From Bordetella parapertussis (GTDB lineage Bacteria > Cyanobacteriota > Cyanobacteriia > PCC-6307 > Cyanobiaceae), in assembly GCA_943324725.2 (NCBI GenBank), contig CALPMR020000032.1, positions 1-16,959 on the forward strand: a stretch of 16,959 nt of DNA, given 5' to 3'. Every line of letters begins with the position of its first letter. Within the stretch, counting starts at the first letter, position 1. The position numbers and the translations under genes are program-made. This document shows positions 5,875 through 11,811 of this stretch, piece after piece. The notes under the pieces were generated by a model. The model had not been told where the DNA came from. It was given only the letters and a program-made list of their open reading frames with translations, and did no database searches.

Positions 5875-7020
5875 TCAACCGCCCCCGTTCATGTTGCGCA
5901 GGGTCGCCACCGAGGATGGCGAAACACGGTTGAGATAACGGAAGATCCAATACTTGAAGATCGTGGCCAATACCACCGGGAAGGTGGCAATAAAGAGCAT
6001 GATGAAGTTTTCCTGAGGCGGCAGGCCGAGATGATGAGCTACGCCATCCAGCAGGACTGTCCAGCCTTCAGGGCTATGGAAGCCAACAAAGATATCAGTG
6101 AACAAAATGATCGCAAAGGCTTTGGCACTGTCACTGAGCCCGTAGATCATTTCATCGATGAAACCACGCAGAACCTGAATATCCCGCTGACCAAAGAAAC
6201 AAACCAATAAAAAGCCGAACAATCCAAACAGATCAGAGAGGACGTTTTTGACAGCATGGGTGCTTTCTTGATCTGCCTCCTCCTTCAGCTGCTTGGCCCG
6301 TTCAGCCAGTTGTTGTTGCATCAGCTCCCGCGTTGGCAGCGGCTTTTCATCCAGCAAGGCGCTGAATTCGATTTCCGACTGGAATTCGCGCAGCTTCTTG
6401 ATCGCTGATTGTTCAAGCCTGGGCTTGGGATAGTTGAGGAAGGGTGTTTCCGGCGAAAATCGATCGACCAGCGGTGAAACCACATACACCCTGCTCACCT
6501 GTTGCAACAGGATCGGCACCAGGATCAGCAGCAGCAGAATTCGCAGCGACACCAGGGTGGAATCACGGCGGCGGCGAAAACCGGCGACGACGGTGGCTTC
6601 CGCCTCCGGATCCAGTTGGCGCCTGACCTGATCGACCACACCGATCAAGCTGCGCGGCAGGATCTCAGGCGATCGGCTGAGGCTGGGCAAGGCCTTGCGT
6701 TTGTCGTCATAGCGAGCCACCACCGATTCGATCAGCTGGATCTGGCGCAACTCCTGCCCCGACAGCTCCTGGCGATAGGGCTCCAATTGATCCAGCGACT
6801 GGCGGCAGACCTGAAGAGCCGCCCTGAAGCGTCGCAACAGCTGGGCCTGCATCCCCTTGGGCAGGCGCAATTCCAGTTCCGGCCTCACCGGGCGGTCGTT
6901 GTAGTGCTCCAGCTCAAGGCTCTGGATCAACAACCCTGCTTCGTAGCCGCGCTCAAGATCGCTGCTCAGATCAAGGGATTGTGCCCTGCCAAACGTCCCC
7001 AGCCAATCGGTCAGCCCCAT
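5875..7020 (-). CDS. pxcA: proton extrusion protein PxcA (CemA family)
   Basis: This 381-residue inner-membrane protein is needed in cyanobacteria for light-induced Na+-dependent proton extrusion; CemA/Ycf10 is its chloroplast homologue. The N-terminal half is soluble and helical. Membrane segments are at about 155-178, 260-277, 300-315 and 337-361. Family signatures are SDSAKAFAIILFTDIFVGFHS (about 296-316) and the C-terminal YWIFRYLNRVSPSSVATLR (357-375). I chose ATG 7020 because AAAGGG lies 8 bases upstream. The longer frame starts at a TTG (7041) overlapping the region of the upstream stop. It follows the psb32-like gene by 21 bases and precedes cobU by 2, so it is in the middle of an operon that joins photosynthetic membrane and cobamide genes. 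Confidence 0.96.
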   Translation of the reverse strand: MGLTDWLGTFGRAQSLDLSSDLERGYEAGLLIQSLELEHYNDRPVRPELELRLPKGMQAQLLRRFRAALQVCRQSLDQLEPYRQELSGQELRQIQLIESVVARYDDKRKALPSLSRSPEILPRSLIGVVDQVRRQLDPEAEATVVAGFRRRRDSTLVSLRILLLLILVPILLQQVSRVYVVSPLVDRFSPETPFLNYPKPRLEQSAIKKLREFQSEIEFSALLDEKPLPTRELMQQQLAERAKQLKEEADQESTHAVKNVLSDLFGLFGFLLVCFFGQRDIQVLRGFIDEMIYGLSDSAKAFAIILFTDIFVGFHSPEGWTVLLDGVAHHLGLPPQENFIMLFIATFPVVLATIFKYWIFRYLNRVSPSSVATLRNMNGGG

Positions 7021-7041
7021 GGTGTGTGCCCTTTGGATCAA

Positions 7042-7788
7042 TCAGCGCGAGAAAACCCACCAGGTCAGCATCGGCACCACCGAACCCACCACCAACAGCA
7101 CCACCACCCAGGTGAAGGCATTGCTGCTCTCGGTTTCCTCCTTGGTGGGGATGTTGCTGGCCACCACCGCTGTTTCCTCGATCACCTCGTCACCGGGATC
7201 GTCGCCGCCCCGCAACACCGTGGCCAGACGGTCAAGGCCGTCGATCGTGGCCTGACGGTAACGATCGCCATCCCGCAGCTGCTGGGCCATGGTGGATCGC
7301 GCCGTACTGCGCAACAGATCCGGTGGCAACTGGCGCTCCAGCTGCGGTGATACCACCACAGCGGCGGCCTTGGTCTTGGTGTCGATCAACAGCAGCAGCC
7401 GGTTCGGATCCGCAGCCTCGCCGGAGCTCGTGGACCAGCGCTCCAGTAGCTGCTGGCCGAGCTGGTCCAGGGTGAGGCCGTAATCCAGACGGTTGATCGT
7501 CACCAACCGGGCATCGACCCGCTCAGAAGACAGCGACTCCAGCTGTTTCTCCACCTCAGCGCCGCTGGCCCGGCTGAAGACATCGGCCTCATCGAGCAAG
7601 TGGCTGCTGGGCGCAGAGGCGGGGAAGTTGTTGGCGGAGAGAGCCTGAACCGGGGCAACGCCGAGGCTCAGACCCAGCAGCAGGGCCAGGCCAATCGCCA
7701 GGCGGGCGCAGAGCCGCCCGATGCTGACCGGGGCAGAAGAACGAGTCGGAGGCACGACAGGGACCACGGGAGGGCGTGCGAATGGCAT
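7042..7788 (-). CDS. psb32: TPM-domain thylakoid protein, Psb32-like (photosystem II repair)
   Basis: The 248-residue protein has an N-terminal hydrophobic signal (RLAIGLALLLGLSLGVAP, cut near VQA-LSA). A TPM domain follows at about 60-195, beginning HLLDEADVFSRASGAEVEKQL and containing RLLLLIDTKTKAAAVVVSP. A C-terminal membrane anchor (WVVVLLVVGSVVPMLTWWV) ends the protein. This layout is that of Psb32 of Synechocystis, which protects photosystem II and speeds its repair in strong light; the plant relative is TLP18.3. I chose ATG 7788, 10 bases after the terB-like stop; the frame continues upstream to 7833 inside that gene. The position directly before pxcA fits a thylakoid role. A general TPM protein without a photosystem II function remains possible. 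Confidence 0.85.
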   Translation of the reverse strand: MPFARPPVVPVVPPTRSSAPVSIGRLCARLAIGLALLLGLSLGVAPVQALSANNFPASAPSSHLLDEADVFSRASGAEVEKQLESLSSERVDARLVTINRLDYGLTLDQLGQQLLERWSTSSGEAADPNRLLLLIDTKTKAAAVVVSPQLERQLPPDLLRSTARSTMAQQLRDGDRYRQATIDGLDRLATVLRGGDDPGDEVIEETAVVASNIPTKEETESSNAFTWVVVLLVVGSVVPMLTWWVFSR

Positions 7789-7798
7789 CAGTCTGCCC

Positions 7799-8206
7799 TC
7801 AGCTGGCCAGGCTGTCGCGGTGCAGCAGGGCAATCACCTCAAGAATCTGTTGGGAGCGTTCGGCGGGAATCTGCAACTGAGCGGACATGCGCTGCAGCAT
7901 CTCCCGCTCGGTGTCGGTGACGACGCGATCGGCATGGACCAGTTCGGCAGCCATTGCCAGAGCGGTTTCCTGTTGTAAAGGCTTCAGCAGCGGGATCGCC
8001 TCGCTGACGAGGGCTTCCCAGCCATCGCGGCGCAGGCTGGCCAGCAGGCCATCGAACATCTGGCCCATCGCCACCTCGCTGAGGTCGCGATAGGGACTGC
8101 GCTTCTCGAGTTGTTGCCTCAGCGCATGGGCTTCTTCGCGATCGAGGGAGCCATCACAGGCCACGGCGGCGAGGGCAATGGCGGCGAAGGCCTCACTGGG
8201 GGTCAT
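7799..8206 (-). CDS. TerB-like (tellurite-resistance-type) helical protein
   Basis: This 135-residue, all-helical protein looks like the TerB/DjlA-N superfamily: TPSEAFAAIALAAVACDGSLD near the start (an acidic helix-turn with D and E), EEAHALRQQLEKRSPY, then HADRVVTDTEREMLQRMSAQL, the second acidic repeat, and a C-terminal ILEVIALLHRD. In other bacteria such domains bind divalent metals and act at the membrane; in cyanobacteria the role is not established. ATG 8206 places the conserved N-terminal helix correctly; the open frame continues far upstream only as an antisense shadow of the CCB gene. It is the first gene of the run terB-like > psb32-like > pxcA > cobU > trmL and diverges from the CCB gene across 84 bases. 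Confidence 0.82.
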   Translation of the reverse strand: MTPSEAFAAIALAAVACDGSLDREEAHALRQQLEKRSPYRDLSEVAMGQMFDGLLASLRRDGWEALVSEAIPLLKPLQQETALAMAAELVHADRVVTDTEREMLQRMSAQLQIPAERSQQILEVIALLHRDSLAS

Positions 8207-8290
8207 GAGAGCGGGAATGACTGCACCCATTGCAGCAGGGCATGGTCGATCCTGCATCCTGAGTGCAACGACTGTCTTTGATTCGTGGTC

Positions 8291-8974
8291 ATGGACATGC
8301 CCGCCCAGGCCCGCATCCCGCTGGTCGCAGGGGCCGTGGGCCTGCTGCTGACGGTGATTAACCAGCTCAGCGCCAAAGCTGTCGATCCCTCCCTGCAGCG
8401 TGCCGGTGTGGTGGCCGCCATCCTCTCGGTGGTCCTGATGCTGGTTGGGCTGTTGTGGAGCCGCATCACCCCCGTCGTCGCCGAGCGGGCCGAATTGGCG
8501 GGGGGGGAGGGGCTCGTCTGGGCCGAGGGGTTGCCCGAGCCGCTGCGGCGCGAGCTCGGCTGGGGCAGTGCTTTGGTGTTGACCGCCACCCCTGCAGCCA
8601 CTGTGCTGCTGATCTGGAATCAGACGGTTCTGTTGCGCCGCGGCCTGCTGTCGGACAGCCGCTTTGTCCCAGGTGCGATCTGCCGGCGCTGTCTGGAGAG
8701 CGGCAAGGCCATCTCCCTGGTGGATCTCAGCCTCTACCCGGGTCGGGAGGAATTCGATGGGCTTCTGCCGGGTCTGCCATCCGTGCTGGTGCAACCCTTC
8801 GCCAGCCGCGGACTGCTGCTGGTGGGGGGATGGTCCGTGCGCTGCTTCAGCCGCAGTGATCTGACCTGGCTGGAGGGATGGACGCAGCGGCTCACAGCCG
8901 AATGGGCTCCGGCACTGGACGAGGTCGTTGCAAGCGTGGAGGCCCGGGTCGATTCGGCACCTGGAACTGGCTGA
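8291..8974 (+). CDS. cofactor assembly of complex C subunit B (CCB2/CCB4 family)
   Basis: The 227-residue membrane protein has two N-terminal hydrophobic segments (PLVAGAVGLLLTVINQL and VVAAILSVVLMLVGLLW), followed by a soluble domain with LLRRGLL, LPSVLVQPFASRGLLLVGGW and FSRSDLTWLEGWTQRL. This is the pattern of the CCB2/CCB4 proteins, which take part in covalent attachment of haem c(i) to cytochrome b6 in the b6f complex. ATG 8291 is used; GTG 8285 and ATG 8297 are close alternatives. An eight-G run (8500-8507) lies in the coding sequence. The last 83 bases overlap the 3' end of lptC on the other strand. The neighbouring psb32-like and pxcA genes also concern photosynthetic membranes. Confidence 0.83.
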   Translation: MDMPAQARIPLVAGAVGLLLTVINQLSAKAVDPSLQRAGVVAAILSVVLMLVGLLWSRITPVVAERAELAGGEGLVWAEGLPEPLRRELGWGSALVLTATPAATVLLIWNQTVLLRRGLLSDSRFVPGAICRRCLESGKAISLVDLSLYPGREEFDGLLPGLPSVLVQPFASRGLLLVGGWSVRCFSRSDLTWLEGWTQRLTAEWAPALDEVVASVEARVDSAPGTG

Positions 8975-10133
8975 AGACGCGCCCTGAAGGGGTGGAAACC
9001 AGCAGCGAACCCTCGCTACCGAGGCGGCCGCGCAGCCGCTGTCCGCGGGTGATCTGGTGATTCTGCCGGCGTTGCAGCTCCAGATCGCCTTCGGCTTCGA
9101 CCTCCTGGCTGATCCAGTTCCAGCGACAACTCCTGGCGGTGAGGACGTCATTGTGCTGGCTGATCACGCAGCCGGAGGGGATCTCAACGCTGGTCTCAAG
9201 CTCGTGAACAGCAAAGGCCTCTCCCCGCACGGCCAAAGCGGCGCGACTGCCCTGGAAGGGCTCGCTGGATCTGGCTGTGTGCTGACGCAGATCGAGACGC
9301 ACCTCCCTGGCCTCAAGCCGGGACTGATCGAGGCTGTCGCTGTAGAACACCGGGGCCAGCAGCCGCAGCTGTTGCTGCAGCGTGTTGCCATCGAGGGCCG
9401 AGGCCGTGAGCTTCTGGGGCGGCTGCGTACGCGAGCGGCCGGGAGCCCAACGGCTCGCCAGCACGGGACCGCGGCTCTGCAGGGCGCCGGAGGTTGGATT
9501 CCAGTCCGCCTCGCTCACATGCAGGACCGTGTCCGGATCGGCGCGGGCCGGATCCTTGAACGGATCAAAGCGAGCGCTCCAGCGCTCCAGCAGCGGCTTG
9601 CCCCGCAGTTGGAGCAGGTTCTGATCAAACCGAAACGTGGCCCGCTGGGAACTCAGGCGGTACTGGGGATCACTCGCCCGGGGATGGCGGTCGATCTCCA
9701 TGCGCTGACGGGAGGGGAACCAACGCACCCGCGAGGCCTCGATCAGCACCGGCTGGCGGCCCACCTGTTCGACCCGGATCCGGCCTTCGAGCAGCACCAC
9801 TTCGCCGTCATTGATCACGGTGCCACTGGTGGCCTGCAGGCGGTAGGCGGGCTGGCCATCCCGGTAGATCATTCCCTTCGGCGTCACCGCCTGGGCCACC
9901 TGGCGCCGCAGGTCGTAGCGGGCCTCCGGGCTGGTGAGACTCCAGGAGGGACGTCCCCGTTGATCCTGCTGGCGCAGATCGAGCGATCGGAACACGAACG
10001 GGGGGGCGCTCTCGTCCTGGCTGATCGGTTTGCCGCTGGAGCAGGCCGTCAGCAGCGATACCAGCAAGGGCGTCACCGCGGCCAAAAGCAGCCCACCGCG
10101 CAGGCCCGCCAGCCCATGCATGCTCCTGCTCAC
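8892..10133 (-). CDS. lptC: LPS export periplasmic protein LptC (long cyanobacterial form)
   Basis: The 413-residue protein begins with a hydrophobic segment and a lipobox (LLTAC, C31), so it is probably a lipoprotein or membrane-anchored. From about residue 45 it shows the LptC/OstA-like beta-strand repeats: FRSLDLRQQDQRGRPSWSL, SPEARYDLRRQVAQAVTPKG, and SGTVINDGEVVLLEG. LptC receives LPS from the LptBFG transporter and passes it across the periplasm. It is about twice the length of E. coli LptC (191 aa), as expected for cyanobacterial forms. GTG 10133 forms a GTGA overlap with the metG stop; ATG 10121 is the alternative. Its final 83 bases overlap the convergent CCB gene. lptB, lptF and lptA are not in the window. 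Confidence 0.82.
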   Translation of the reverse strand: MSRSMHGLAGLRGGLLLAAVTPLLVSLLTACSSGKPISQDESAPPFVFRSLDLRQQDQRGRPSWSLTSPEARYDLRRQVAQAVTPKGMIYRDGQPAYRLQATSGTVINDGEVVLLEGRIRVEQVGRQPVLIEASRVRWFPSRQRMEIDRHPRASDPQYRLSSQRATFRFDQNLLQLRGKPLLERWSARFDPFKDPARADPDTVLHVSEADWNPTSGALQSRGPVLASRWAPGRSRTQPPQKLTASALDGNTLQQQLRLLAPVFYSDSLDQSRLEAREVRLDLRQHTARSSEPFQGSRAALAVRGEAFAVHELETSVEIPSGCVISQHNDVLTARSCRWNWISQEVEAEGDLELQRRQNHQITRGQRLRGRLGSEGSLLVSTPSGRVFSQFQVPNRPGPPRLQRPRPVPEPIRL

Positions 10134-11701
10134 AGGGGGCCGTCCAACTCGAGGCGCTGCATCACTGGAACCGGTTCGGGCAGGGCCTGGCCCGGGTTCA
10201 GGACGCCCCAGTGCAGGGCCTGCTGCCAGGGGGAAGGAGTGCTGTCTGAGTCAGTGGCGCTGTCGATCAGCGGCTGGGCCAGTTGCTCCAGCAGCCTGGA
10301 GGACAGGTCAGGCAGCAGCGGCGCCAGCAGCAAGCCCACCCAACGGCTGGTTTCGAGCACGGCGTAGAGATCCTCGCCGACCCGGATTTCATCGCCAGGG
10401 GTTTTCATCCGTTTCCAGGGGGCGTTCTCATTGAGGAAACCGTTGGCGCCGATCGCCAGCTGCAACACGCTTTCGGCCGCCGTACGGAAATCGAGCCTGG
10501 CCATCGCCGCCTGGAAGCTCTCGGCTGCCGTCGCCGCGGCCAGTGCCAGGGGATGGCTGGCGCTGGCCGCCGCTCCAGCGGGGGGCACGGCGTCGTCAAA
10601 CCACTTGCGCGCCATTGAGGAGGTGCGATTCAACAGGTTGCCGATCGTGTTGGCCAGGTCGTTGTTGACCAGATCACTGAAACGCTGCTGCTGGAAGTCG
10701 CCGTCGTCGCCGAAGGGAATATCCCGCAGCAGATACCAGCGCACCGCATCGCGGCCACAGCGTTCCAGCAACAGCTCCGGATCGAGCACATTGCCGAGTG
10801 ATTTGCCCATCTTCTGGCCCTCGCGGGTGAGGAAGCCGTGGCCGAACACCGTGGTCGGCAACTCCAGTCCAGCCGAGAGCAGCATCGCCGGCCAGAAGAC
10901 GGCATGGAAGCGCAGGATATCTTTGCCGATCACATGCAGCTGGGCGGGCCAGCCCTGTTGCACCAAGGCATCGAGATCCACCGGCATGCCCGGCTCCAGC
11001 AGGGCGGAGAGATAGCCCAGCAAGGCGTCAAACCACACATAAAACGTGTGGCCGCTGTGACCGGGCACCGGGATACCCCAGGGCAGATCCACCCTTGAAA
11101 TCGAGAAATCCTTCAGACCGCCAGCCACGAAATTCTCCACCTCACGGCGACGTGAAGCCGGAGCGATGAAGCCCTCTCTGGACACCAGCTCCTCAATCTG
11201 CTTCTGATAGCGGGAGAGGCGGAAAAAGAGATTCACCTCGTCGCGCCATTCCAGCGGCCGGCGATGGATCGGACATTCCGGATCGTCGCTCTCATGGGGG
11301 TCGTCCTTGAACTCCTCACAGGCGACGCAATACCAACCCTGCTGGCGACCCTCCACCACATCGCCGCTGGCTTCAACCCGGGCAAAGAACTGCTCGACCA
11401 CCTGGTGATGGCGAGGATCACTGGTGCGGATGAAGCGATCATTGCTGATCTGCCAGCGTTGCCAGAGATCGCGGTAGCGCTCGCTGATGGCATCGCAATG
11501 GGCCTGGGGGGTCAGGCCGGCCGCCTCCGCGGTGCGCATGATCTTGAGGCCGTGTTCATCGCAGCCGGTGATGAAGATCACCCGCTCGCCCTTCAGGCGC
11601 TGGAAGCGGGCGATCGCATCGCAGGCCACGGTTGTGTAGGTGCTGCCCAGGTGTGGCCGATCGTTGACGTAATAGAGGGGGGTGGTGAGGGTGTAGGGCA
11701 T
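10130..11701 (-). CDS. metG: methionyl-tRNA synthetase
   Basis: This 523-residue class I synthetase charges tRNA-Met (cytosol). The HIGH motif appears as H17-L-G-S20 and the KMSKS loop as KMGKS (297-301). The zinc knuckle has C125/C128 and C143/H146, the one-zinc CCCH arrangement known from Thermus MetRS. The anticodon-binding region carries NNDLANTIGNLLNR and NENAPWK. No C-terminal tRNA-binding (EMAP-like) domain follows, so it is a monomeric-length enzyme. ATG 11701 gives the family N-terminus PYTLTTPLYYVND. The stop overlaps the lptC start (GTGA). The cognate tRNA-Met gene is about 7 kb away in the same window, probably by chance. Confidence 0.98.
   Translation of the reverse strand: MPYTLTTPLYYVNDRPHLGSTYTTVACDAIARFQRLKGERVIFITGCDEHGLKIMRTAEAAGLTPQAHCDAISERYRDLWQRWQISNDRFIRTSDPRHHQVVEQFFARVEASGDVVEGRQQGWYCVACEEFKDDPHESDDPECPIHRRPLEWRDEVNLFFRLSRYQKQIEELVSREGFIAPASRRREVENFVAGGLKDFSISRVDLPWGIPVPGHSGHTFYVWFDALLGYLSALLEPGMPVDLDALVQQGWPAQLHVIGKDILRFHAVFWPAMLLSAGLELPTTVFGHGFLTREGQKMGKSLGNVLDPELLLERCGRDAVRWYLLRDIPFGDDGDFQQQRFSDLVNNDLANTIGNLLNRTSSMARKWFDDAVPPAGAAASASHPLALAAATAAESFQAAMARLDFRTAAESVLQLAIGANGFLNENAPWKRMKTPGDEIRVGEDLYAVLETSRWVGLLLAPLLPDLSSRLLEQLAQPLIDSATDSDSTPSPWQQALHWGVLNPGQALPEPVPVMQRLELDGPL
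11610..11617. repeat. HIP1 octamer
   Basis: GCGATCGC, the highly iterated palindrome of cyanobacteria, inside metG. Confidence 0.7.
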
Positions 11702-11741
11702 CGGCGGGTTCTGGGGCTCACGGCACCGCCGCTACGGCCCT

Positions 11742-11786
11742 GCCCGGTCGGGCGGATCCTACCCAGGGCTCCTGCCTGAGGCAGGA
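11742..11786. promoter_or_regulatory. two inverted repeats in the metG / FAD-oxidoreductase divergent spacer
   Basis: TCCTGCC-TGA-GGCAGGA (11770-11786) is a perfect 7-bp inverted repeat with a 3-base centre, 25 bases before the oxidoreductase start. GCCCG-GT-CGGGC (11742-11753) is a second palindrome 16 bases to its left. The spacer between the two divergent genes is only 110 bases, so these could be operators for either gene, or a hairpin in the oxidoreductase leader. No regulator can be named. Confidence 0.35.
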
Positions 11787-11811
11787 TTCGCTGCGATCAG
11801 GGGCCGGGGCC

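Noticed and set aside
8207..9151. Upstream extension of the terB-like frame across the whole CCB-type gene (450 codons in all)
   Set aside because: The extension is a low-complexity antisense translation of the CCB gene (many Gln, His and Pro). The TerB-like domain begins at ATG 8206.
9057..10367. 436-codon plus-strand open frame opposite lptC and the end of metG
   Set aside because: Antisense shadow of two recognisable genes, with repetitive His/Gln/Gly composition and no motif.
11308..11318. ACTCCTCACAG, close to the conserved ACUCCUCACAC motif of the cyanobacterial small RNA Yfr1
   Set aside because: It sits antisense within metG codons, has no flanking stem-loops and no T-run, and differs in the last base, so it is a chance match.
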